Shown: positions 20,845 to 32,584, counted from the first letter of the stretch. The stretch: DNA of 64,000 nt from Porogramme epimiltina (GCA_900155495.1 FTLJ01000307.1:1-64000); one strand, 5' to 3'. Numbers and translations: made by a program. Notes: generated from the letters alone by a model not told the origin.

Positions 20845-23428
20845 ATGATGCCACCTCGGAAGAAACTCAAAGGATCGCACCCATCATCCATACTCATAAC
20901 TACCACCACCTCTTCCTCAAACATGACTCCCGCTGCACTCCCCGAAGCCTCATCCCACCCAGCAACGGTGGCTAAATCATACAGGGGCGATCGAGCACGT
21001 CCCAAAAGTATATATGTTCTTCCTGTCGATGTTCTATTCGAGGTATAAATCCAACTCTTCTTCAGTACTACCCATGTGGTCGGTTCCTGACAAATGTCTT
21101 GCTAGATCTTTGGCGTCCTACGCCCCTTTGATCTTCTTGCTCTCGCTCGCACTACCAAGGGGTTCCGTAAACTGTTGATGAACAAGCATGACACTCAATC
21201 CATATGGAAGGCAGCAAGGGAAGCACAGGATGGCCTCCCTGACATTCCGCCCAACTTCAGTGAGCCTGCATACGCAAGTCTCCTGTTCTCCTATCATTGC
21301 CATGTGCGTTCTCCTCGGCATCGGTGTCGCACATCGCTAACAGGTTCAATGTTAGCATTGTGGGAAGGAAGGAGATTACCCTCTATTCGCTCATTTCCTC
21401 GCACGATACTGTCCCTCGTGTGAGGAGCATATGTAAGCCACCGTCGTCCGTGATAGTTTCTGTGTCCCCTTCTGACAAATCGCGTTAGGCTCACGAACAA
21501 CTGTGAATCCTTTTTACCTTCTTGCGCAAATGCAATGGATGTAGTGTCTCACAAGAAACTGAAGCGGTGAGTTCTAGTTACTCATACTGAAGTCATACTC
21601 ACCCATCTGGGTGCAATAGGGGTTTTGGCCAGGAGAACATTCTATATCATAAGCCCGAGCTCGAGTCTTTCATGAACCGTTGGAAGGAGCTCGAAGATGA
21701 CACAAAGAAGGAAGAATTCATTGAACAATGCAAAACCTCGGTGAACCGCCGTCTTCTGGTATGTCTCATAGCTTTCGTGCTTCTCAATTACTCGTGTGTT
21801 GAGTCCCACTCTAAGTACGTCAAAATCCTGCAACCGTGGGCCGACGGCCATAGGGCAAAGCATAAGAAGATATTCAAACGAAGGCGGCTTGGAGCGTACG
21901 TGGGTTCAACAGCGTGTCAAACTTCTGCTACATTGCTTATCGCACGCAGGATCAAAGAGCGTCTCCGCGATGAAACATGGAGCGAGGATTTTGATCGACT
22001 GTCCGGGGAAGACAAAAGGGAGTTTCATTCTCTTGATGTGGTCGATAATACCACGATACTTAGCGACCAAGGTGAGGGCATTCAATGATGCTATGAAGCG
22101 GGGATTCAATATTCACTGGTCGACCAGAGTGGCACAACATTCGAGAAGACCTCCTCAATTTCTTCAACGGTGTCCGCGCTGCTCGTCTACGACGCGAACA
22201 ATTGAAAAGGCTAAGATCAAGATTCGGTTGCCTTTCGACTGCTCTATCGAACTACCGAAGGGCGCGGTGGGCTCCTGGAGCTGGCCAGCAAGACATTGGT
22301 GGGTTTGCTGACTATGTCCGCTCGCCTGAGGTGCGCGCAATTCTGGATGACCCGGCGGAGGATATCGCACTGGGAGCCATTACTGCCAAACTTTCTGCAA
22401 TCCTCCCCGAAGTCGTCGATGCGGTGGCGCGCAACCGTGCGGAGGCGTTCGCAGCCCTAGTACGCAGCTCGCTAGATTTAGGGCCAAACAAGGCGATTGC
22501 AGAGGACCCGCTCCAGTTGGCCGTGGCGGTCTTTCGTTGCAAGGATTGCCGATGGGGCTCTAGCATGAGATGGCCCGCGGTACTCCGCCATAGCCACCTC
22601 AACACGTCACAAGTGAAAGAAGGAGACGACTACGAGGAGCTGGCCTACAAACACATTTGGAGGACCGAAGGTAACAAGACAGTGTTCTTTAACGAGGATC
22701 CGAACAGCATGAGCTGTCTGACAATCGAGCCTGAACTGGCGTTGGCGCGCGACGTCATCCTTGCTTGTGGATTGGACCCCAACCTCGCCACCCCCGCAGA
22801 ACTTGATAGCTGCGGCGTGCGTCTAAGATGCGTCCTATGTGCGAGACTGGTCAAGCAGCAAGCTTTCGACTGGCTGGGTGCAGTAAGTGCTTCTCAATTC
22901 TCCTTTAGAACTATCCTTACCCTTGTCCTCTCGATCGACTGTGCATAGATTAGGCATGATTCCCAACATCACTGCGAAGAGTCCGGAAAGCCCTCTCAAC
23001 TTGGGTTCAATCATTGGGAGAGCATTCCAGAAGACCAGGTCGCAAGAGTGCGTGAGGTGGAAGTGTCGCTGCGTGCGTCGACGGCGGTCGACGAGCTCAA
23101 AAGGTCACGCAGTCTGGACGCATCCTGCTCATGGTGCGGTGCAGGCAGGATGGCAAACATAGGGATCGTCAAGGAGCACCTTAAGACCGAGTGAGTGTCC
23201 TCAATACACCCTCACTGCATATAACCGACGTGCTGACAATGCGCCTTGTTTTACAGGCATGGCGAGCACAACCCTCAGTTTGACGTTGACTACTGCCTCC
23301 CGGAACAGCGGCCAGGGATCTGGATGTTCTCCACGTTGCTCTCTGAGAATAAGGAAGCGCAGTCGATCGTCAAGGAAGGGAAAGGCTTCTTTGTTGAAGA
23401 TCGACAAAAGCTTTCCTTTGGACTCTGA
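20845..23428 (+). CDS. F-box protein with Cys-rich motifs, paralog C
   Basis: Ten exons (20845-21042, 21106-21303, 21356-21432, 21489-21566, 21620-21758, 21804-21895, 21950-22071, 22128-22882, 22949-23190, 23257-23428) encode 690 residues. Two adjacent ATGs (20845, 20848) compete; the paralogs favour the second (MPPRKK). The F-box region is LPVDVLFEIFGVLRPFDLLA. Then come HCGKEGDY with RYCPSCEE, CKDC with RWPAV, CGVRLRCVLC and CSWCGAG, as in A and B. Overall it is the most diverged paralog, with a longer exon 9 and a shorter exon 4. It is flanked by the two CMD-like genes, so it probably moved as part of an F-box plus CMD unit. The substrate is unknown. Confidence 0.84.
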
Positions 23429-24583
23429 AAAGGATCATCTTTCCGCGAGTCAGCGTTTATTCCACCTTGTAAGTTTGTATCTGTCCGATTCTCGATGTTC
23501 CACGTTTGGATGGTGTATGTGCAACTTGTATTACTACTACTTGTCAATGTCTCTATCGTGTTTCAGTGATACCACATATCAGTTGCCGCTTCGAACTCTC
23601 TGGTGGGAGATAGCTACTCTATTGAAGCTAGTAAGGTTGTATTGTCCCGTGCTTTGAGGAAACATGCGCCACTATGATCTATAACCCCGAAAGGCTCAGT
23701 AAAACGCCAAGGAGCTGACGTCATAGATCATTTCGGTGAGCGGAAATGGGAACGCCAGCGGCCACAGTGCTAGTACGGCACCGCATTTTGACGAGATACA
23801 TCACCCTATAAAACTCGTGCACCCTGTACTCCATTGTCGTGCAGAATGGGTCCTCGCCCAGAATTGCAGGCTACCCAGTCTGGAATTTTCGTTCAAAATG
23901 CCTTGGAATCCTCGTGGGAATAGTTTGGAGCTACCTGGCCGCCGTCGGCGTGGAACCATCATCGCTCTGCCAAAACCACCGACAGGCGAGGTGGACATGA
24001 CATCGCTGCGCAATATTCTGCCAAGGACGAGGAGAGAGATAGTAGGAAGCGTAACGGAAGTGTATGGGAATAAATACGCTCTTTCGACGACTGCGGCTCG
24101 ACGTCGAAAGACACGTAGGAACGGCCGAGGGAAGGGACGCTTTCGACCTTCAACATGCACGAGTCGGTGACCGGCCGCTGCAGTCGCCGATTCCTGCTGC
24201 AATGATGCAAGTCCGATACCACCTATCGATACGCCATATGTCAGTCAATTGCCACACATAGGTGAGGGGTATCAACGGACTTACCTGGCCAGCGCATCAA
24301 GTTACCTCTTCGAACCACGCGCACATGCAGTGTCCTGGGATCTACATCACGCGGCGCACACTCCTCCACCTCTCGCAGCCGAGTCGCACCCGCGCCTGCG
24401 AGCCTTCCCAACGTGGCTCGAGTTCACACACATGGGAAGAAGTTGGAGTCGGGAAAAGGATGTTGTCAGTTTCGCAGGGAATGCCCCCGCTGAGTAGCGA
24501 TGGCCAAGAGAAAGTATAAAAGGCGGAGCGCAGGTGGAAGTGCTGCAGTCGACCGTCGACCTCGACCTCGAAGCCACCACACG
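23429..24583. other. 1.15 kb spacer ahead of CMD copy 2
   Basis: The plus-strand frame 23736-24170 and its minus-strand shadows lack a plausible start, joints or recognisable motif, and I do not call them. The last 150 bases form the CMD copy 2 promoter. Confidence 0.4.
24515..24522 (+). promoter_or_regulatory. TATA box of CMD copy 2
   Basis: TATAAAAG within GTATAAAAGGCGG lies about 62-69 bases before the ATG at 24584. This is a canonical TATA context at a position that would leave a short leader. CMD copy 1 has no equally good element, so the copies may differ in expression. Confidence 0.6.
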
Positions 24584-25545
24584 ATGTTCTCTGCAGGCCC
24601 CTTCGCCCTCTTCGTCATCGCGCTCGCGACGCTCGTTAACGCACTCTCTATCCAGCACGCGACGCGCGACGACAACCTCCCTGCGCGCGTGCCCTACGTC
24701 TTCCCCTCTCCCGGTGCTGATCCGGTAAGCTTTGCGTTGAGGGTCCCGGCCACGCGAACGGTCCAAGCTAACCTTCCTCGTATCGTACCAAGGTCGCGGA
24801 TGCCCTTCGGTCGCGCCGGGTGAACGGCACGCTCCTCGATCTCGATGGCGTTCTGTGAGAACCCACCCCAGCCACCCCTTCTCGCTAGCGTCGCTGACCT
24901 GATCCCTCCCCTGCGCTAGGCTCCAGGACGACAACTTCGCGGCCGGTTGGAACGACCTCATCACCGTCATCCGCGACAACAACACCATCCCGGGCACGAT
25001 GCGCGAGCTCATGGTGCGTGCGCAGCACCCGCCCTCGCGGCCCCGCGCGTGAGAACGCCGTCCGCTCACGCCCGCTTCCCTCTCGACGCCTGCAGATCCT
25101 CCGCGCGGGAACGCTGAACAACGCCGCCTACGTCTGGTAAGCGCCCCCAGCCTTGGCACTCGCGCCCTCCGCGCTTTGGAGGGGCCCAGCTCACACGAGC
25201 GCTGCGCGCGCGTTGCCCCGCAGGATCCAGCACGAGCCCTCAGGGCGCGAGGCCGGCCTGACCCTCGCGCAGCTGCGGGAGATCCGCCTCACGCCCGCGC
25301 ACGCGACCGTCGCGCGCTCGTCGCTCTCGGCGGAGCTGCAGGCGGCGATGCTGCTCACGGACTCGATCACGAAGGACGTGAAGGTGCCGCAGGCGACGTT
25401 CGACGGGCTGCACAAGTTCCTGAGCGACAAGCAGATGGTCGACGCGGTCGGCACCGCCGCGACGTACAACCTTGTCGCGCGCTTCGTCGTCGCGCTCGAC
25501 GTGGACAGCAAGGCGAACGTCGCGGTGCCTGTTCCGACTCAGTGA
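24584..25545 (+). CDS. Secreted carboxymuconolactone decarboxylase-like protein, copy 2
   Basis: Five exons (24584-24724, 24793-24854, 24920-25013, 25096-25136, 25224-25545) encode 219 residues. A signal peptide is clear at residues 1-20 (PFALFVIALATLVNALS), so unlike copy 1 this protein probably enters the secretory pathway. The body keeps DDNLPARVPYVF, NFAAGWNDLI, AGTLNNAAYVW, the QHEPSGREAG helix, LREIRLTPAH and the AVGTAATYNLVARFVVALDV helix. Third positions are strongly G/C here, much more than in copy 1, which suggests high expression or a different origin time. No CxxC pair is present. It ends the F, F, C, F, C cluster and converges with the PPR gene. The reaction is unknown. Confidence 0.83.
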
Positions 25546-25839
25546 TTCTCCTGAAGGGGATGTTAGAGGGGGGTTCTAGACGGCGGTGTAGTTCTCACAT
25601 GTTGATCTATACGACCGAGCGCGCTTTGTATCCACGGCTCCACCAACGAGAGAAAGTTTCTCGCCAAGGACGGGCGTATTGTGCTTTGTGGGACCGTGTG
25701 TGTTCGTCGCCAAGTGGACGCAGGAGGTGGGAGTGCCGAGCCATTATGATAGAGAGCACAGCTATTACGATAAGCATAGATGTATCCATAACATGTACGG
25801 TGGATAGCTCCTCCGCACGTACCCCTCTAGCCTGCGCGC

Positions 25840-27862
25840 CTACAGCACCACACTGTCCGCCGCCCGCTCACCCTTCTCCGGCCCGTTATGCTCGCCGCCC
25901 GAGCTGATGAACGAAAGTAGACGGAACGAGGGTTGGTATCCGCACTCCTTCAGTTCATCGAGGGCGATCTTCCAGCGAGTGTCGCCGACTGAGACAAGCT
26001 TGCGGATGATCGCCTCGTAGACGTCCATGGGCGGGATGATGTTGAGCGTCTTCATCTCCTCGAGGTAGAAGAAAGCATCCTCGTACGTGCTCTGCGTTAA
26101 ACAGAGTTGCACCATGCGCGAGTACGTCACCACGTCCGGTTTGATGCCCGCCTCCTTCATATCCGAAAGAAGACGGTCACCGAGCTGGCGGTGGCGTGTC
26201 CCGACGCAAGCGTCAAGGAGGAGGTTGTACGTATCGATGTCCGGTTTGACGCCGATTTGGGAGGCAGCCTTGTACGTCCCGACGGCCCGTTGGAGGTCTT
26301 TCAGTGCGACCGCGGCCTGGATGACGACGTTGAAGGCGAGGATATCGACGGCATCGCCCTTCTCGCGTATGATCTCGAGCATGCCCCATGCGTTATCGAC
26401 AGCGTCAGTATCGACACTGATCAATTTGAGGATGGGAGAGGCGGTCTGAAGAGTGGGGCTGATGCCGTTCTTGCGCATGTAGTCAAGCATCATGAAGGCC
26501 TCCTTGATCTCCCCGTGGTGGCACATGGCCTCGACAACAGGAGCCAAGTGGTGTTCACCCCAGACGATGTTGATGCTGTTCAGAGTCTCCATAACTTCCA
26601 GTGCCAGACTTGAAAGTCCATGCCGCGCAGCTGTATGGAGGACGAGAAGACAACATCCTTCGTCCGGGAGAATGTGGTGCTCATGGACCACTTTTTGCCA
26701 CGTCCGCTGGGTACCCGAAGCCTGGATGATACGTTAGTGAAGGGCCACACACGGGCAAATTAGTGCTCACATAGAGATCTTGAGCACAGCTTGCGAGGAT
26801 GTCGACCCATACGTGACCGTCTAGTCGCCGAACAGAAGTCTCCTCGAACGCGTCGGCAAGATCGAGAGCAAGGCGAGGGTGACCGAGCTCAGCAGCGCAA
26901 GCGATCACTGAAGCGGCCGTGCTCAGGGTGGGCGACAGACCCGCCTGGCCGAGTTGTGATAGGAACTGCAAAGCAAGCTCTAATCGACCATTCTCCGCAA
27001 ATCGCGTAATAATGAGCTCGTATGTGATCTCATTCGGCGCTATGCTCCACTCGTCCATCATCTTCAAGACGTCGAACAAATATTTTTGTTCGACAGGGGA
27101 TAGTGACTGCGAAATGAAGCCAGTTAGACAAGCACCTTCCAGGTTTATGAGCAAAAGGAAAGAGACTGTGGGGAAAGTGGTCGGCACTGAGTTGCCCGCA
27201 TTTTGAGAACAAGCCCAGACGGAGCTGCGGCAAGTCCAGGAGGTAGGAACCCGACGGTGGTACCGTCTGACATCCAATCTCCAAGAGAGGTAATAGACTA
27301 TAGAAATATGGGGGAGGTGATGGGGAAGAACTAACGACTCACGCTGAGAAGATGATGGAAGCTCTGGCGATCTGGCTGCATCCCCATAGATATCATGTCT
27401 TGCAGGACTGCCCGGCCTTCGAAGTATAGGTGTTCCTGAGCGCATGCCCTGAGGATCTGATTGTAGGTGGCCCTGTTAGGTGTTACACCGTCCACCTTCA
27501 TGCGTTTTGCTATGGTCAATGCATTGATGTTCATACGGCGGTCGAGCTGAGTGGCCATCTGCATATTCAGCCTGGCAATCGGGGTATGGGTAGGTCCATG
27601 AAAGTCCTTTTCAGGAGAGAGCCTCGGGTCGACAGTGCGGCGCATCCCTATTGACCTTGAAGGTCGGCCTTCAGGGACGTCTTGGGCGGAAGAGGCATGT
27701 CGTCGCTGAGCCTGCAAGACTGCGTGTATGTCGGCGTCGTGTGGGCCTCTCAACCAAAGTGACGTGCGTACCGAATGCAGCTGAGACAGCCATCTCTCCC
27801 GGCACCTGGCAAGCTTTTCGCTGCGCCCTCTTGAGGACATTTCGAGAAGAGGACGCGAGCAT
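25840..27862 (-). CDS. Pentatricopeptide repeat (PPR) protein, probably mitochondrial
   Basis: Four exons (27862-27806, 27711-27343, 27106-26771, 26721-25840) encode 547 residues. The proposed N-terminus MLASSSRNVLKRAQRKACQ joined to AQRRHASSAQ is Arg/Ser-rich, lacks acids and fits a mitochondrial presequence. An alternative ATG at 27840 with no first intron also stays open. PPR motifs of about 35 residues recur with typical helix-turn-helix spacing: VTPNRATYNQILRACA, IAPNEITYELIITRFAENG, VKPDIDTYNLLLDACV and IKPDVVTYSRMVQLCL. PPR proteins bind single-stranded organellar RNA, and fungal ones act in mitochondrial mRNA stability or translation. The second intron (27342-27107, 236 bases) is long for this genome; its placement is inferred from frame and repeat spacing. 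It shares a 270-base promoter region with RAD21. Confidence 0.8.
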
Positions 27863-28132
27863 GGCAGAAGCTAGCAGAGGGGACCTGGGACCTGGAGGCG
27901 GAGACGAGGACAGCTCTGGCTCTGACGCGAGTTTCCGAAGGAGCGTCTGCGAAATTCCCGGATGCGCGTCACACCTCGTGTCATGTGGTCGTGGGACTCC
28001 GGCCCACGTGTTTTCCCGGACACGCGATAGCGCCCGTGCTGTGCCTTGTTCGAAACCTCCGCGTCGCGATACCCTCTCCTCCTCCCCTTTCCCCGCAGAC
28101 GCGTTTCATACATCTCTGCTTCTTGGATACCC
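27863..28132. promoter_or_regulatory. Shared divergent promoter PPR / RAD21
   Basis: A 270-base interval separates the two divergent start codons. It contains ACGCGT at 28099-28104, 29 bases before the RAD21 ATG. This is the MCB consensus bound by MBF, which drives G1/S genes including the cohesin subunit in yeasts. A six-base match is weak evidence alone, and the box may lie in the leader. Confidence 0.4.
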
Positions 28133-30539
28133 ATGGTATGTAGCCTTTATACAACTTTCAGGCGACTCTAACTCCCTTACGACACAGTTTTACTCGGAGG
28201 CTATCCTCTCGCGCCGCGGGCCCCTGGCTCGAGTATGGCTCGCGGCACACATGGAGCGGAAGCTTTCCAAGACTCAGACACTTCAGACGGACATCGAACA
28301 GTCAGTTGGTGCGTAGTAATTTGTCTCCGGCCGAGTATTCTACTGAACCTCCAGTAGATGCGATCATGCACCAGGAAATCGAAGTCATGGCACTCCGCCT
28401 GAGTGGTCAACTATTGCTCGGTGTCGTTCGCATCTACAGCCGGAAGGCGAAGTATCTGTTGGACGATTGTAATGAAGCATTGCTGAAGATAAAGATGGTG
28501 AGTCTCCTCCTTGTCGTGATGCCCCGCCCTCGTCCGACCTGCAGCCATAGGCCTTCCGTCCCGGCATTGTCGACATGACGGAAGATCAACTGGCCGTCAA
28601 CCAAAATGCCATCACACTTCAGAGCAACAACTTGGATCTCGACGCGCTTCTCCCAGACCTTGACTGGTAAGTTGAACGCAATCTCAACATTTTCGTTCCT
28701 CACATGTGCCTAGGGATACCGCCGATTTCGAGAGCCGTAATGTCCAGCCAGGAGGCCAACACATCGCCCGCGCTGCAGATATCACACTAAACGCTGACAT
28801 CCAATTCGACTTCGGTGACGACGGTTATGGCTTCGACCTGGGGCCATCCGACGGCATCGGTTCGCATGACTTCGACCTTGACCTCAACCTCGACTTTGGT
28901 GACGGTCCAGTTGCTGCCGAGCGCACCCCCTCTCGCATTGACGATGACGACATGAGCGTGGAAGTGGGTCGTGATGCAGCACCTCAACGGGCATACCCAG
29001 AATCCGTTGCATCGCATATGATGGGTGCGGCTGGCGCGGATGCGGATCTGGACCTTCTGTCGGTTCGAAGTCGGGCGCAGTCGGAGAATCCTTTCGCAGC
29101 CGACATGGACCTGGGGTTCGGACCGGACATGGGTGGTATGGACGTGGATCTGGGCATTTCGTTCGAGGATGAGCCTCTCAGCGAGCACGCACCAACCCCA
29201 CGTCTCACTCCCTCTCGTGCATGTGAGTATATGATTCGTTCATGTCGAATCGCTTATTGACTCCACTCTCAGCGTCTCCTCTTACCGAGCCTCCCAAGAC
29301 CCCTCCTCCAGAGCTCGAGCTCACGCCGAAGGCGGTCACGGAAGAAGTTGCGAAGAAGAAGAAGGAGAAGAAGCAGATCATCGACTCTATCACTGAACTG
29401 GAAGATGGTCCAGGGGCAAGAGTTGGGCGCGGCCGCAACGGTGGCCTTGGTGCTGCAATGACCAAGGACGTCAGCGATATCGTTACGGAGCACCCTTACC
29501 TTCCCCGTTCTTCGCTCGTCATGCGCCTCCTCGAGATCCGCGATGACCCACTTGCCCACTTCCTGCCCACAAAGGCCACTCCCCATGGCACATTCTTCTC
29601 GGCAGCACCGCCAGGCCTCGCTCCCGAACTGGCAGACATGTTCATGCGCCCGCTCGCGAACCTGCAGCCCGCCAAGCGCCGCGGTGCCTCCCCTGAGAAG
29701 CCACCAAGCAAGAAGCGTCGCGTTGACGGCAGCGTCGCAGGCGACGATGCAGAGCTTGAGGAACCCCGGCGCGAGGGTAGCCGTGCCCCGAGCCTCGCGC
29801 TCGGAAGCGACGTCTACGGTGGCCCCAGTGCGGCCCCCGGAATGGACTTCACCTTCGACGACGCCGGAGTGGGCATGGGCATGGACGACTTCGAGATGAA
29901 CATCCCCGAAGCGGAGCGTGCGCGGAGCAAGAGCGCAGGGCCGTTATCGCCGCTGAGCCGGATGTCGACGCCCCCGCCCGATGTGCTCATCGAGGAGGGT
30001 GACGAAAGCCACGCGGACGCGACGTGCCCCATTGCGCTCTTCGACGATCGCGTTGCGGGCAGCAGCCAGGCTCCGACCCAGAGTCAGGCGTCTGCGGAGT
30101 CAAGTGACGACGGGAAGGGGTATAGCAAGAACACCGTGAAGGCGCTCGCGGTCATCCGGCATGAGCTCCAGCCGAGCGCAGAGGCGCAGGACGAGGACAA
30201 GTACATGAGTTTCAACCATATGGCACAGAAGGTACGTGGCACGTGGGCTGACAACAGTGTTGGAAGAAACTCACTCTTTTGCTGCATCAGGCCTCTCGCA
30301 GAGCTGCGGCTGCGTTCTTCTTCGAACTGCTTGTTCTCGGCACCCGCGACTGCGTCAAACTGTCGCAAGCGCAGCCGTTTGCGAACATCGAGGTGCGTGC
30401 CAAGGACAAGCTTTGGGAACGCCAGCGGCACGGCTCGATGGCACCTTCGTCCATGAACGGCTTCCCTCGCATGTCCCAGGCTCCATCGCAGCGGCAGGGT
30501 TCCGCTGCGCCGTCGATCGCGTCCGCGTTTGGCCTTTGA
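28133..30539 (+). CDS. RAD21: Cohesin kleisin subunit RAD21 (SCC1/MCD1)
   Basis: Seven exons (28133-28135, 28188-28308, 28358-28497, 28551-28666, 28714-29222, 29273-30231, 30291-30539) encode 698 residues. RAD21 bridges the SMC1-SMC3 heads to close the cohesin ring in the nucleus; separase cuts it at anaphase. The N-terminal domain reads [40 protein letters not shown] and [20 protein letters not shown], the SMC3-binding kleisin fold. The centre is acidic and low-complexity with repeated [14 protein letters not shown] runs and likely separase and phosphorylation sites. The C-terminal winged helix ([20 protein letters not shown] then [11 protein letters not shown]) binds SMC1. It is the mitotic form rather than Rec8, by the central length and C-terminus. 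Oddity: the first coding exon is the ATG alone. Confidence 0.94.
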
Positions 30540-31085
30540 GGTCGCGCTTCGCGCTGTGGTTGTTCTGGACATTTCGGACTGCGATGATCTTTCACGACTG
30601 CCGTATCTCATGACCTTTGATCTTACATTGACATACGAGCTTGGCTACGCTACCCACGACACACCTGCGATGCTGGTGCACCCGAGTTTCTTGAATCTTC
30701 CCATATTTCTTATACCGTAGTCTACCCTCTCTCTCGTTTCCGTGCCCATCCTAGCTAGCTGTCGTGTTGTTCGCTCTCGCGCAAGTGCTGCAATTATGTT
30801 CCTCTAGATTATGTGTATTTCCTGTAGTTTTGTCTGCCGATGCTTGCAATTGTATGAGCGGACGTGTAGGTCCGCCGCGCACAATCTATTACATCTTGAA
30901 TGCAGAGTGAACGTTGCGATGGGAGACAGCACGAACACCACAGGCGCCAGCATTCAAGCATAAATAGGTGATAGCATTGTTCGTTCCCTCATTCAACTAT
31001 GAAATTTACGACTTTGCGGGGCGATGCATCTGTAGGGCGTGGTGAGCAACGAGACTAGTCCAGTGAGCCTCAAACTTGAAACGAG
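30540..31085. other. Convergent spacer RAD21 / GNAT 1
   Basis: About 545 bases between two stop codons. AT-richer 3' UTR-like DNA; no gene, repeat or RNA seen. Confidence 0.4.
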
Positions 31086-32108
31086 CTAGCTCACAAGGAT
31101 AAGCTCCGCGGGCTCATGATGCCACGATGGGTTGTGCGTCCCGAGCTCCCCCTTCGCCACCACCTTGAATCCCAGAGTCTCGTAGAACCCGTACGAGCGA
31201 CCGGTGAAGACGAAGCAATCACGGCCCTCTGCGTCACTCTGCGCTCTTGTGATTAATTCTGGTGCAAAGCTGAGGACCGTAAATAGCAAGAGGGGGCTCA
31301 CCATATCGAGCATCGTGCGCACTAGTTGGGTGCCGTATCCGCGTCCCTGCTTTTGAGGAGCAACGCAGAGGCCTTGGATCTCGTACATCTCCTTGGTCTT
31401 TTCTACGCTGCCAAACGCGCTGACAGTCATGACCTCTAACACTTCCAAGAATTCACGAAATCGCTGGGTAGAGTTGGATGTCAGCCTCATTCAAGTTTTG
31501 ACGGGAAAACCGTCACCCACCTTGACTGCCTCTTCGGGTTGCAGACGACGTAGAAATGCTTGGAAGGCCGTGACTGCAGATGGGAGTGTTCTATTCTCAG
31601 GCGTTGCGCTAGCTCAGCGCGGTCCTATTCATTAGCTCCGGGTAAAGATAATAGAAGCTAACATGGAAGCACGTACTACTTCATGAACGCGTCACCTGCG
31701 TCAATGGTCAATATGCGATTCTGGTATATTGTACCAGCGAACCCTGACCCGTCTCGCAGCTTCTGCCGGGTGGTGGCGAAGGGGTTCGTGTCCGCCTCCT
31801 ACCAACATCATCAGTGGCAGCAAAGATGACTTTATTGGGAAGCTGACTCACATAGCGGTATTGGATTATCATGTCTCCTTCAAAAGCTTCGAGGCAAGCC
31901 TCTGTAGCTCTCGGTAGATCGCCTGCGAGAACAGCTCGTAAGCACTCGAACCGAGAGACAATATTGTCACCTGAGACTCACAATAGCGCATAGGAACCAC
32001 CTCCGACGTTACGCCCTGTGCTTCCCCCTGAGTCCTCCCCCCTAAGAGCGACGTAGTCTCGTCCACTCGGCCACGTCCCTCGTCAGAGGGAGTGCCAACG
32101 ACTGACAT
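31086..32108 (-). CDS. GNAT-family N-acetyltransferase, tandem copy 1
   Basis: Six exons (32108-31982, 31922-31852, 31798-31680, 31608-31521, 31463-31302, 31238-31086) encode 239 residues. GNAT enzymes move acetyl from acetyl-CoA to amines. The acetyl-CoA loop (motif A) is seen as VAPQKQGRGYGTQLVRTMLD near residue 170, followed by SDAEGRDCFVFTGRSYGFYE and LGFKVVAKGELG, the motif B end that places the C-terminal Tyr. The N-terminal half holds AFEGDMIIQYRY and EADTNPFATTRQ. The substrate (protein, polyamine or drug) cannot be told. All five intron positions are matched in the neighbouring copy 2, so they are tandem duplicates on the same strand. Introns are 57-71 bases. Confidence 0.82.
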
Positions 32109-32584
32109 CTTAGCTCAATGCCGCTGATGGCGAGACGAAGAAAGACGTGGGGGTTAGCCATTGTTCCATACCGCAGCATTTGTACATCCATATGCCGCCG
32201 AGCTGACTCACCAGCTGTCAGGGAGCGCTGCGAAAAGATGGATCGGCGTGGCCACCGTGTGGTGACTGCGTAGCGCTCAGTCTAACGCAAATAAGCCAGC
32301 GCTGAACTACTCCTGGTCGAGGTGAATCCATTGCTTCGACCAGGCACGGAATGATCCTAGATTCGAGAACCTAGCACTATCTCAGATACTAATCACCCCC
32401 ATACCTAACGCATAACGCCCTACCTGCACGGAGTGTCTGCTTCATTATGCATTACATCTCAGGAAAAAAAATTACTCCCCTTTCTTGAGCGCACCGTATC
32501 TTCGGTAGGCTCCTGCAGAGTGCACGTGAGTCTCCAGCGCCTAGCTCATATAGCTCATATAACTGTACTGCATTTGCACCCTTA
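32109..32584. other. Spacer between the GNAT copies
   Basis: About 475 bases holding the GNAT 1 promoter and GNAT 2 3' end. A short direct repeat (AGCTCATAT twice, near 32545-32560) is present. No gene seen. Confidence 0.35.

Noticed and set aside
23736..24202. Frames of 144 (plus) and 133 (minus) codons upstream of CMD copy 2
   Set aside because: Mutually overlapping, no recognisable motif, and no exon continuation on either side.
27651..28316. Plus-strand frame of 221 codons running into RAD21 exon 2
   Set aside because: It runs antisense to the PPR gene; the RAD21 N-terminus needs the ATG at 28133 plus splice, which gives the exact kleisin start.
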